A stretch of DNA of 64,000 nt from Glandiceps talaboti (Eukaryota > Hemichordata > Enteropneusta > Spengelidae), in the NCBI RefSeq assembly GCF_964340395.1, contig NC_135550.1, forward strand, positions 16,072,984-16,136,983, written 5' to 3'. Positions 44,584 through 57,400 of the stretch are shown here, in pieces (positions within the stretch are counted from its first letter, which is position 1; every line of letters starts with the position of its first letter). The position numbers and the translations under genes were made by a program. The notes below the pieces were generated by a model. That model saw only the letters and a program-made list of their open reading frames with translations, did not search any database and was not told the DNA's origin.

Positions 44584-44886
44584 TGGCTTCACTTCCTTAT
44601 TCTCTTGAAGTTGTACAGCTAGACTGTTCTTTTACACATTCCATTTCACATTCTAGTACCAATTGTAAGTGTGATGGTGAAAGTGTGAACAGTTTCCTAA
44701 TATTTCACTGAATTAAACATTGTATAGATCTCTGAAGATCCAAATGGCTTCACTTCCTTATTTTCATAAACAGAACTTCATTCTACAAACTACATTGTAT
44801 AGTAGTAAAAGTATGAGTAAGTGTGAATAGCTTCCTTTATTTTTTTTAACTGGATTAAACACTGCATATATTTCTGAAGATACAAA
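44584..44886. repeat. Diverged tandem duplication, ~150-bp unit, two copies
   Basis: Unit 1 (44584-44744) and unit 2 (44745-44886) both begin TGGCTTCACTTCCTTATT. They share AAGTGTGAA.AG.TTCCT and GATTAAACA or AATTAAACA, then TCTGAAGAT.CAAA. Noncoding, in the probable DAAM first intron. Confidence 0.7.
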
Positions 44887-47727
44887 TGTATGTATACAGC
44901 TACTTAAATATCTGTGAACAGCTCATGTTTTTAGCACCTTTTCTGTTACAAACAAATGCTCACGGGGAGGCAAAAATCCACACGTACATATAAACTGTTA
45001 CCTAAAATGTGAGTCACACATCTTTCAGTGTTTGCCACACTCCTAATATCACTAAGTTAACACAGCATTGAAAACATCTGTACATTATAAATCTAGTAAC
45101 ACACAAAAGATTATAAATGTCAGTGACGATTGAAAGAAACTAAATGTAGAGTACAAGTAATGCTAAAACTATGTGACCACTCCATCAATGTGACCCAGCT
45201 GGCAGTTTGACAAAATAAAAAGTACATGGATGATGATCCCCTAGGAGTAAGTCTCTATCACATATGCCAAGGATACCAGTCTGCCCTTCACCTTACACGA
45301 CCTCTGTAAATTATCTAAATCATTCCAATTCATTTCCATGGCCATATTCACTCAACATAATCATAATCACTGCGCTTGGTTGTGTTCGATACACATATGT
45401 AAATTGTAATTAATCTTCTTGACCAAATAGTAACACCAGGAACAAAATAACAACTACCTAAAATGTTAAATCCTTGTACAGGGTTACTATTGATAGTAAC
45501 AACAATGTAACTCTGTCCGTTAGTTCACCTAAATGATAACAACCTATGATATCTAAAGATGAGTCACACATTTGAACAAAACTGCCATTATGTGTATTAA
45601 AGCAATTCAATTTACTACACAACAATCATGAAATGCATTTCAATATATACACATGCTGGTTCATTTCTTTATCATCTATAAAGAATTAAAGAGATCTTGG
45701 ACGGCATGCTAAAATTTAAGTTATTCCTAGCCTACTGTGCAACTGAGCAAGTTCCAGAGAGAGAGACAGGAAACACCCTTTACTGTTAATATATACTGCA
45801 GAGTGGCATAATCAGTACTGAGCTCAGATGTTGAACCATTATTGTCTATTGTATGTTACAAGATACTTCAACAAAGCCTTTGTTGAATGCCCTACTCTTG
45901 TTTTCACAGTAAAAAAACACTGTATTCTTAGTCAAAAAAAAGGGAGATTAGTGATTACATGTTCCTGCTGAATAAGCAGGGTCCTTGTAATCATATGCAT
46001 AGGCATATAACTGTGAAACCCTCTCAATTATACCAGGTCACCTACCGTGAATGTTCTGGAAATAACCACACAACACTAACAACCTGCAGTTGTCCTGACC
46101 ATTCTTCCTTTTGAAAACAGGACGAACACACCAATAACAACTGACACTGGTGTACCATTAAAATGAGCACAAGTGGGATAAATAGCCCAATCCTTGTATT
46201 CAAATTAGCAATAACAATGCTCATTTAAATGCCCCACTTAGCTATAAATCAAAAGCAAGCAACCTCCCAACTAATTAATCATGGTCAAAATTCACCAACT
46301 CTCCATTGACAAACAGAGTGTGTAATATGATTGCACTAGTAGTACTACTATGAGAGTTTGAAATACATGAACCTGATTATACTTCAAAACAACACTTCAA
46401 GTTCAACTAAATACAATGAATTTCAAATGTATCATACATACCCAAAATAAATCTTGAGTACCTCAAGACATTCCTGTTATGAGGTGGAGGGGGCAGCTCA
46501 CACAACAATTTCTCACCTGTGTCCATATAACATTTTTATGATTCCCAGTGACAGAATACTTATTTTTATCATCTCACCGAGGTACATGTACTTGTGCCCT
46601 ATTGAACACAATAGCCTGTACATAAAAGCCCGCATACCTTCCTAAGGCTGCATTCCTTACAACTTACAAGCACAGAGACACAAAGATGATCTCATTCTCA
46701 TGCATCTCAAGCTCCTATAAATTGTGACACAGGACTAACTCTGATATTGAATCTGTGGAACTCAATTCTTATTTCCTCCTTAGAACTACACACCGAAGAA
46801 CCACTGCCAAGAGGCATTCAACCCTATTCAGAAATTCTATAGGTTGTAAACAACAAAACATGGTGCTACTTGTTGTGAAGTTTCCCTCATAAAAACCTGG
46901 GCTTCTCTCTCTAGCGTCATTTACAAGTTACACCTCAGAAGTCATTGTTTGGGAGTCCTTTAAAAGCAAATCCCTTTTACCTCCCCTACTGGTCTTTCAT
47001 TGTTTGTAGCTACTGATGACTTCCATACGGCCACTTTAAAAAGAATATTTCACATCAAGAACACATGTGTATGTACTTGTTGGTGTATTTTAAACCTCTG
47101 GACAGAGCAGACCTCCTTGCTAATCTTTTGTACCCGTGGCACCAATCTGCCCTGTCTGACCACTGTAATCAACCCACTCCAGACATGGCAAACATTTAGT
47201 CAGTCTACCCAAGGGATTAGGTAATGATCTGCAGCAATTACTCAATAAACTGAAATTGCTTCTTGAACTCACTTTCCTTTCTTCTCCTCAACAAAAAACT
47301 TTTTTGGGGTGTAGGATTACAACTAGTACAATACTACAAAGAAAGTGAACACAACAAATTTGGTATGTATTGTGAAGAAATCCTAAAATAGATCATGAAA
47401 GATAAACAAGTGTTAAATTTCTTAGTATAGAAATGACCATTAGCGAAGTACTGAGTACATTGCAATTCAATATATTTTCATTATTTGTGACAATAACCCA
47501 ACATCATCCATCAACAAAATTCAAAAACCCTGACTTCACTGCATTTAAAAATGTAGTGTTTTTCTATATGCAACAGAACACTGCTTGGATAACAATTTCT
47601 ATATGGCGAGTCAATATTGACTGAGTTGAACTGATATGGTGCTCTGCTCTCATGATTCAGCATACAAGAGGTACACATGCACACTGATGTTACTCACTGT
47701 GATCTAGTACATTTGCCAATAACCATA

Positions 47728-47757
47728 GACCCAACACAAAATATTTTGTGTTGGGTC
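47728..47757. repeat. Perfect 30-bp palindrome
   Basis: GACCCAACACAAAAT is followed at once by its exact reverse complement, with no spacer. After one mismatch the symmetry continues for three more bases on each side (CAT on the left opposite ATG on the right). Confidence 0.9.
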
Positions 47758-48619
47758 CATGTCTACACCTACATGTAGTCAGGAATTTACCAAACATGGG
47801 GACATAAACATACATGTATATACATGCAAATTATTAAACACAGTATCTATTGCAGATTACAACTCAACAAATGTATCATAGATAGATTTAATATACACAC
47901 AACAACATGCACTACATTGTCTGAAACCTACATGTGTATTTTTTTGTACTCCAATTTTTCTTCAAATTCCATGTTATATAATTTATTTAGCCTTGCAAAA
48001 GCAGTTCATTGTAGTCTGATGACACTCTCAGTAGCAGCATACCTTTATATACTATAACAAATGATAAAACTATTTTGTTGCTTTTGTGCTACTAGAGATA
48101 TACAAATAATACATACAGATAAAAAAAAAGACTGGAATTCAGAATTTGAAATAACAACTAACCCTACATGTATATAATCGTACACAATGAAGAAAATATT
48201 TGGGGCCAGGGCATTATACAAATAGTTGCCTTTTTAGTTTTATGCACACTTGAATTGATAGCTACACTTGAATCTACTAACTGTATAGTAATTTCCACAG
48301 TGAGTACCAGCCTTTTTATTTAATCACTGCATGACGAGATTGATCATACATTTAATGGCAATGTCTGCAATATGTGCTGGTACATGAAGGACAAATGCAA
48401 GTGTATCATCTACATATGCATAGCACATAAATAAATGGCAATCATATTTATCAATCAACCATGCACAAGCTAAGTTGAACAAAAAATATAGAATATAAGC
48501 TGGTCGTTCTATGTCACAACAACAACGCATGTCTGTGTCATGACAACGTGTGTCTATCTGCCATCAATTTTTTTGATTTTTCTTTCATATTACTGGCACT
48601 GGTATAATAGTGTCATTCT

Positions 48620-48751
48620 CCAATATTTTCTTCCATTCAGTTGAAAAATATGAGTGACCTAAGGGTTGTCACTACTCATCTAGCAACTGGTAATGACAAA
48701 GGCCCCTTAGGCCACTCATATTTTCCTAGGCTGAACAAAGACAAATATTGG
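48620..48751. mobile_element. Fold-back element, family B, copy 1
   Basis: It begins CCAATATTTTCTTCCATTCAG and has ATATGAGTGACCTAAGGG. It ends with the mirror images CCCTTAGGCCACTCATATTTT and CTGAACAAAGACAAATATTGG, so arms are about 50 bp with a short loop. Related copies are at 58497 and 60404. No coding capacity. Confidence 0.75.
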
Positions 48752-51436
48752 GGTATAACATCTAAGTATTGGCAATACACTGACTGAAAAAAATAATGCC
48801 ATATGATATTATACATGTATGTCAGATTCAAGTATAAAATTATTCAAATACTGGACTGACTGTAGCCAGCTGATGCAGCTATATGCAAAATAGTCCACCA
48901 CTAGCAAGCTAAATGGGTGTTTGCAATAATTAGCACAGTTGTTATTACAATCCTACTGGGAACATAATTAATTATGCAAACAGTTCATTGGTGTCAACAA
49001 CACACACCAAAAAACTCACTCTTTGTGAATGAAAAATATCAATACAAAATCAGCCACTATATAAATGTATTATCCTTTACAGCATATTTGAAAGGACATA
49101 AGTTGCACAAGTGAAAACACTAATATGTTTCAAAATTCCATCTTTGAGGTCTAGACAGGAAACATTTTACCAGTTTTGATCATTTATTTTATGATTGATA
49201 ATCGTTTTGTATTATGAAAATCTACATGGGTGCATGCTCACATACTATAGATTAGTACATGTGTTCCAAAATACATGCATGGCATCGATAATAACTTAAA
49301 GTTTTCAATTAAAACATCATTATCACACTGTGGGCATTATGGCAGAGGATAAAAAAATTGAGCATTGTTCTCTGACAACCGATTTCTTTGCAATCATAAT
49401 TACATAAGTCTAAAATATTCAATTTCTCTGTAATTACATAATCATGTGCATATAATCACATCTCATCTTGGATAATGATTAGTGTAGGGTTCGTGCACCC
49501 TCAGAAGGATCCATATCAATGACAGATATTGCAGATAGATAGAGCAGATCTTGACATGGGTCATGAAATGTAAACCTGTGTTCTCTGGTTAACTACTACT
49601 ATGTCTGTGATGGCCCACTCACATGAAAAGAATGATGAGAGTAATGAATGCATGCTGACTCTCAAAAGATTGATATCATCTGATCACATGCAGTCCCTCA
49701 AGGAAACTCATCAACAAATTTACACAATTACCTTCTCTGCTGACCAGATTCAGTTAAAGCCATCCTTGTATGAATGTGTCCTACCAAGCTGTGTGGATTT
49801 ACATAAACATGAAACTGAAACTCTACACTTGAGAGTAGGCTGTTTCATATTTGACTGGCAGATGGCTTTCCTGCCTTATGATAGCCCAAATACATAAATC
49901 ATACCTCATAATCTACATGACAAAAAGAAATTATGCAAAGGACAAATGGACTGATTAGCTTCACTGGGCATTACTGTCATTAGACATCATTAGTTGCTAA
50001 TGTAAACACTGTCAGACTTTCTGGATGATTTCTGATAAGATATATAAACACAATGTAACTCATGAAATTGAATACAGTGACATAATTTAACTAGCAACAA
50101 AGAATATTCCTGTAATAGTGTTTTCTACATCTACTTCTCCAACTTCACTCATGCTGTATATACATGTAAAGTACAACAATATGTTTATCAAAAAAAAAAA
50201 AAAAAAAAACAGTTGGAGGCTGTCCAAAGCTGACATTCAAAATGTACATGTATTTAATTTTCAATTCCTCTTAACAAAACTCAAGAAACCCAAACAAGTA
50301 ATTATCTTTGGATAGAATATCATCAACATATACATGCAAATATCGTAAATCGTGTGGCATCCGAAAACAAGTTAACCCAATGACCATTCTAAAATTCCAA
50401 GCTACATTATAACACAAAGAGAACTCTTTGGTACATGAAAGTTAATATACAATGAATCCACAAATGAACTGGTACGAGTGTTGTATGAGCAGATATTAAC
50501 CAGAATTTTCAATTATTATTATAGACTATATCTAGTATTTGACATCAAAATGGAAATTGAGACTATGTTTTGTATTTAATTAATTATTGAGTGTATTATG
50601 TTCACTGTACATTGTGATTGTAATGCAAGTGCTGCCTTGCAGACATACAAAACAGGCATAGAAGCCAGACCAAGACTTTCACCTATAATGTATACATACA
50701 AAAGGCTACTCTATACAGATCTGTGATTCCTCTAAGTCTTCATGCTCCATTGAATTCTGTACATTTTCTGACTGCCTTGCCTAAACAATTATTCAACACT
50801 TACAATGTCTAAGTAATTAACACATGTGGAGAACTATTAGCAAAATAGTATCATGTTTCCTCAGGACCAATCAGAACTTGGATTAGAGAAAATATTTACT
50901 AAATATTTATCATGCATTGCTACTGATAACATTGATATTTTGGGACTTCTAAATTGCAATTTAGTGATGAAACCTTGTCTGATTCAAAACCTCTTTTACA
51001 CATGAATCAACCAACAACAACCATGAAGTGCACTAGTGCTGCTATGCATAATTACGTGTACATACATCCTGTGTTGTTCAGGGTGGCTCTTCAAGGAGCA
51101 TTTGGAATGTCACCTGGTTGATTATGCCAGAAAATGTCAATATTTTTGAGTTAGCCTTTGTATACAAGTGTATGACATGTAGAGGTAGAGGGTGGAGGAG
51201 AATGTTGTGGAGACAATCTGATGCTTTACATGACTGTCCTTCAAGTACTTCAGTTACTGTCTGATTCTGACATGTAACTTACTACTGCAGCTTAATCCAC
51301 CACATGTGCTCCACACCCACAAGAATGCTTATTGAATAATCTTATCAACATCTCAGCTTTCCATAATATACTTTTGTGTTATGTTACTGTACATGAAAAT
51401 TTTAATAAGCTTACACAGCTTTTCTTGCTGTAAATA

Positions 51437-51628
51437 TTACATGGCCAACACATGACATGGGAGAGAAATTCCAAAACTACTTAACTTACATTTGTAGTAA
51501 TGAACCTTGTTTGTTTGACAGAAATAACAGAACACAACTACAGTGCAATGTTGCCAGCAACCAATGCTCCTTCTATCACAAGTGCCTGCCCTCTGGCAAT
51601 GTTGGCAAGTAAAATCAACAAAGACCAT
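51437..51628 (-). other. Cys-rich open frame, not recognised
   Basis: A 63-residue - strand frame inside the probable DAAM first intron has nine Cys within about 40 residues (FTCQHCQRAGTC, GCWQHC, FCYFCQ, HYYKC). It is followed by a consensus donor GTAAGT directly after the last Cys codon region. No clear polypyrimidine acceptor precedes it and no family is recognised. It may be chance or a cryptic exon. Confidence 0.15.
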
Positions 51629-54031
51629 ATCGTCCAGTGCACAGTCATCTATGTATCAGATAATTGCACTGTTGGATTTACTTACATGTATATCAAGAAA
51701 TGCAAGAGACAATAATATCAGATAAATCATATCCCCAAAATACACCAGTACAAAATTAATGTAGCTGTTGTAACAACCACAAATGTGCATGTTACATCTA
51801 CAGTAACTCCCATGTAGATCTGACCATAGACAGTGGAGAAGATCTGACCATTGAGTCATATTAGTAAATGTTCTGCCAACAATTTTTCACGAAAAAAAAC
51901 TGAAATTGACTTGTACACGCAATTCATAAAATGGGGTTTAGAAAGTGATTTCAATTTCAACAAGAGGGTGCTACATTTGTACCTCAGCAATAACAAGAGA
52001 GCTTGGCATCATTTTTACACCTACTTTCTTCTGAGATAACACTATTTACAAATAGCACTGTAGGTATTGCGATGACTAATCCCACTTTCAGACAAATGAA
52101 CCAAAAAAATTTAATAAGAAATAATTGATAATGGATAATATTTAGTCTCCACGGAAAATGAATAAGAATTACAAATAATAACCCTGTCAATACACGAAGA
52201 ACAGTGAATAGGTCACAAAAGCTAGAATTAAACTGGAAGCTGACTTGATACTACTAGTACCATAACTGTGTCTTATAGATGGTGTTTAGTAGGTTTGCTA
52301 GTACAATCATAAGTCCTGTGTTACAGATGTGATCTCCATTGTGGATTACACTACAAGTATGTCCTATCACATTCCTTGAACAATACTGTTATTGTCTCCA
52401 AAATTGTTTAAGAATTTAATTGTTCTAATTATAAAATTAGCCCATGGGACACACTCCAACACTGTGGTCTTCAACTTATAGTCAATGCACTCACTCTGTT
52501 TGACAGATCTGGAGCAATGAACAACTTATCTCAGTGGGGCTACCACTGAGTCTGAGAACATCCAGACAGGTTCCTGCTGATGACTGATCTTAAAATACTC
52601 AGTTTTATCATTTCTTCCTCTCAAAGTGTTTACAGAGAAAACAAACCAAGCCTCTTTATTATATGGGGGCCAAAACACACAGGAACACTTAATCCAGCAT
52701 ACTATTAGCAACCATACTGAGAAACTTGGAGAGAGTAGTTTTAGACAAAGTGTCACTTCCTGAAACTAATACCCTAGTCAGTATTTATCACTGTTTGCTC
52801 ATCAAGATGATTGTTTCCTCTCCTATTAAAGTATAGTACAGTTACAGTCTTGACACAGACTACCTTACATGTAAAAATCAACGAAATCAAACCACATAAC
52901 GGATCACCCTGTGTTTCATGGAAAAATATCATCACAACCATATAAAGGAAATGTGTATTCTTTACTAGTATGTTGAACCAAACCATTCAAGCAAAAGTCA
53001 ACAATATCTTCATAACATGTAGCAATGTTCCTTCTTCAGTGTACACTGTTTACTACTTGTAAACTTACAAACTCAGACTGACTGTTGATTTATATAGTTT
53101 AGTGGAAACTTCAAATGTATCAAGGAGTAGGTATGTACAGATGGATAAAAAAGAAAGAAAGGCAAGACAGGCCCAAAATACCAAAACAATACTAATGACA
53201 TTACCAAAAACAAGAAACCCCTATCATGTCCACAATCTACCGTTATTTCTCTGATGAATTCTGAAATGGGAAAATCCAGAATACCATGACAGTAACGGTG
53301 CCGTGCATAATTTGCACCTGTTCAATTCTGTTTAATAACAAGCTCATAGTTAAAATAACAATGTCATTTTACATCTGAAAGTTCTATTCATAAAATACCA
53401 ACATTTGAGAATGAAACTATTTTTCAATAGATTTTTTTTTGTTGAATGGACTTCGACTTTCTAAAAAAAGTGAATTTCACATTTAGGAGAGTGTCCTACA
53501 TTCTAAGAATTTGTTTAATTTCATGGAATCAATAATGGACAACATTCTTTTTTGTGCCCATTCCTACTTTACAACAGTCAACTTTCGAAAAAATGTAAAT
53601 GACATTTTTTGAAAACATTAAAACGGTATCCATTCAATCTGAAAGGGAGTGTTACAATGATATGTACGGTAATCACACTGCAGTACGGTACAGTCTTGTC
53701 CGCTCTCACACACGGCATGAATGTGGCGTCTGTTGCCTGGAATATATTACAGTTGTTGATTCGTGAGCAAATAAAGCACTATTGAGCTGATCCAATATCT
53801 ACATGAACAGCCATCATCAAATCTTGTTGAAAGTGATAGCGGCTGACATCATCACAATCCAAATGTCGGTCGATCGCGAGCAAATCGGATCGATAGCACA
53901 CCCTTTGCAATATTTGTATGAAAACAGCGAGAGATTCACAAGAAAGAGTAACGTTTTCAGGTTATATGTAGTATAAAACATAACAAAATAAATTTAGAAT
54001 ACTGCATGCTACGTACGTAAGAGTTACTTAC

Positions 54032-54200
54032 CAGGTTTTAGGTCATTTCACGAGTAAGTACAGAAAACACAAGTCCGAAAAGCTTCCCTTCAGGTAATTA
54101 GCATAATAAACCGGAAGCTGGAACAGACTATTTCCGCCTCTTTTCGGGTAACTTCGGTGTTAGTGTTCTGGTTCGTACACGTGAGGGAAAAATGAAATAT
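54032..54200 (-). other. DAAM: Putative noncoding first exon of DAAM (extent uncertain)
   Basis: On the - strand CTAAAACCTG is followed by the consensus donor GTAAGTAACT at 54031. It lies in the CpG-richer stretch next to the KIF6 start. The 5' end of the exon is not visible; the upper coordinate is only a guess. Confidence 0.4.
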
Positions 54201-54499
54201 CTTTTTAAATTTTCCTCAATACTACGTATTCAAGTCATGGGAATAAAATATAGATTGCTATTGATGTGAATGCGTCAGCCAAATAGGAAGGAAATACTCT
54301 TCCGGCAAATTCGAAAATCTTCCGAAGATGACATCATTTTATTTATAATGTAGATTCTGCGCATGCGGGAAATATTTTAGGACATTCAAAATGGCGTCCT
54401 CTAGAGATAGTTGTTGTTATGTTGCAAGTTTGTATTTTACGTGAAAGGGCGATTTATGAGCACTTCACCTCAATATTCTACACCTAAGAGCGTTTAAAA
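54033..54499. promoter_or_regulatory. Putative bidirectional DAAM/KIF6 promoter
   Basis: Richer in CG dinucleotides than its surroundings and without a TATA box. Visible motifs: ETS-like CCGGAAGC at 54111, a reverse ETS-like CTTCCGG near 54300, TGACATCA near 54330, NRF1-like TGCGCATGCG at 54358-54367, and YY1-like CAAAATGGCG at 54387-54396. Such motif sets are typical of divergent housekeeping promoters. The exact start sites are unknown. Confidence 0.5.
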
Positions 54500-57400
54500 A
54501 TGGTAAAGCAAGGTATCAAAATATTCTGTCGCATAAAACCCACGAAGGCAAAGACTGGGGTATGTATTAACTGAATAATGATCTTCAAGTTATAGCGGTT
54601 TCAACTTTCATGACAGGACATGACCATGTTTACAAATAATACATTGCACAATTTTTTATTTCATTCGATTGTCTCCGATACACCATTCAGTAACTGCTTC
54701 TTTTTAATAACATTACTATGCCCACCAACTAATTTTACAGGGAGATTATTTTCTCGTCTCAATAATGTATTTCCAAATTCCAGTGTCTTGAGTCAATGAC
54801 AGTGAGACTGTCCATCATAAAACATAACTTCATAAGTCATACCATAAATTTGTTAAGTACATGCCACACATAAATTGCGTGGAACAGTCGTGACTGACTG
54901 TGCTATATGTTGGTATGCTTTTTTGTCATTCAGCAGTATTCCAATGGTAACTTCAGAGTAAATGTACAAATATGATATCAATCACTGAATCACTCAATCT
55001 TTATTGTACATGTACATACACACACTACATCAGAGAGTGTGGTATGGTACAAACCTTGAAAAACAAAATGAAATATCCAGGGGTCATAATTGATAATCAT
55101 AAAAAATATACAAATTCAACTTGCTGTATGGAGCTACTGGAGGGGTCAGCATATGTACATGTATGCTGTCTTTGCAGGATGTGTACAATGTACTTTATTA
55201 CCCTACATCATGTTATGGGAAGTATTTTTTACTAGTTTGTAGACAAAATTTAATTTTAAAGAAAAGAAAATAACCATTCACTGATTCAGTATTGGAATTA
55301 GTGGTGAATTTTAACAGTTGACGTGACAACCAGAATTATCCCTGTTACATACATGCATGCATATATCTGCACTGCTGCATATAACTGGAATGAAGAGAAG
55401 TCTTCCAAGGCCTGATTATTGATATCATCAGTGACATATTTAGACACTTCACACCGATACATATTCATATACCCCACATTGCATTGACACATAAAAAAAA
55501 CATTGCAACTCTACCTAAACATATAATATATAAAGTTTGATGGATATCTCATATGTTAGATTTTTTACCATTTTTCAGTTGTATGACACAGAGGAAGAAG
55601 ATGCTACAGGTGCTGAAAGGCTTACATTCGTGGTCCCAAAAGATTTAGCTGATGGTTTTATCAATAATAAAAAAGAGCAGTATAAATTCAAATTTGAAAA
55701 AGTCTTTGAGCAGCAGACAAAGCAGGATGAAATATTTGAGCATGTAGCACAAGACGTGATTGACAAGTGAGTACAACATGTGATGGATTGACGGAACTGT
55801 ACTGACAATATTAAAAGCTAGCTAAGCTATGACTTCACTCCTAGGTTTTTTCAATAACTCGTCATTTTGGCACCTGACCATTTCAGCCCTAGATGTTTCG
55901 GTCTCACCCCTAGACTTTTCAGCACCACTACCCAAGACGTTTCGGCACTGTACCCAAGAGAGTTTGGGTTAGTGCTAGTTTATGAAAGAAGAACCACAAC
56001 ATTTAATTAGTGGTGCCGATTGTCTTGGGTAGAGGTGCTGAAATGTCTATGGCAGAAATGTCTAGAAAATGTTTTGTCAGCTTTGTGTCATGGCTATATG
56101 TATAAAGGGACATGGGCCATCTTGAGGCATTATTTTTATCTAAATTTCATAGGCATACTGGTACATAAAAGTTAAAACCCATCGTGTAATGTATCATATT
56201 CATGTTGATTTTTGTTCTGAAAAGAGAGAATATAATTCAACAGGTCTATTATACATTGTTCATTTATTCTATGATCCTGAGGTCGGTAGCAATATTTGTT
56301 TGCACCCAAAAAGTACCTCCTCGTATCATTTATTTGGTTCGGCAGACTTAGTGTGTTATGCTATAGATAATATGGTTACAGGTTATGATCAGACATCTTT
56401 TAGAAAATACAATTACATGTAATTCTTCACATGAAACAAAATGTCTCTCAGAAAAATGTTCAGATCAGGTGTATGTTTCTTTACTTTGGTGTTGTATGAT
56501 GGATATTTTCTTCACAATTTTACATCACTGGCAAGAGAACAAGAATGTTTGACGAGACAATAGTTTTGTTTATATTAATTATTGTAAATTCATAAATTGA
56601 ATATCAGAATTAATTTGATAGTACTGGGCACTCATATCATTTATCTTTCTATTTTTCAGTTGCTTGTTAGGATATAATGGAACTATATTTGCATATGGTC
56701 AGGTATGTCTTCTATGATGTAATGTAATGTATGGATATTTGATTTATTTATATATTTATTTGTGTGTGTGAATGTGTGTGCGTGTGTCGTATAATGTACC
56801 ATGTGGTAATTAAGTAAAAGGATTACCCCCCCCCCCCCCCCAGTTATTTTCAACTGTGAATTTGTATTTAATTTTCAAAGTAAACAGTGTTATTGCTGTA
56901 TTCGCATGCTGAACATGTGGCATGGTAGTGCTGTGGTGTAAGTTTGCAAGGTTTTTACCTAATTTATGTGATCATGCAATTCAATGTTTTCATTGTAAGA
57001 AGTAAAAAGGTAAAATCTTAACTAATGTACCTATGTTTTTGAGTCATTTGGTTCTGCATCTAAAAAAAACCATCACTTTAACGTTGTCCATGTCAGTCAT
57101 ATTAACAAAGCTCTCCAGGTCTATCACTTTGTTTCTGAAGCAACCTCAACAAAACAAAAAGACTAAAATCAGGAATCCTGTAGAACTTCTTTCTTGAATT
57201 TTGTGACAATAGATATTACTGAATTGTAAATTTGATTTTTTTAAAAATGTTATTACAGACTGGAAGTGGAAAAACCTTTACAATAACTGGTGGCGCTGAA
57301 CGTTATATAGACAGAGGTATCATTCCAAGGACTTTGTCTTACCTGTTTCAGCATTATGAAAAAGTAAGTGTAATTTACAAATATGCCGTATTCTGGTTAC

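Larger units (their letters stand above)
41698..54031 (-). other. Probable DAAM first intron (12.3 kb)
   Basis: No conserved coding exon was recognised on either strand. It contains TACATGTA-rich stretches around 43.08-43.14 kb, a tandem duplication at 44584, a palindrome at 47728, a fold-back element at 48620, a 19-A run near 50191, and a Cys-rich open frame at 51437-51628. The intron call depends on the donor at 54032. Confidence 0.55.

Noticed and set aside
49601-49897. 98-residue + strand frame in the DAAM first intron
   Set aside because: No recognisable domain, no splice or promoter support; length is within chance for AT-rich DNA.
53725-53745. GTTGCCTGGAAT as an X-box (RFX site) for KIF6
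   Set aside because: The second half-site is poor and it lies about 760 bp from the ATG on the DAAM side.
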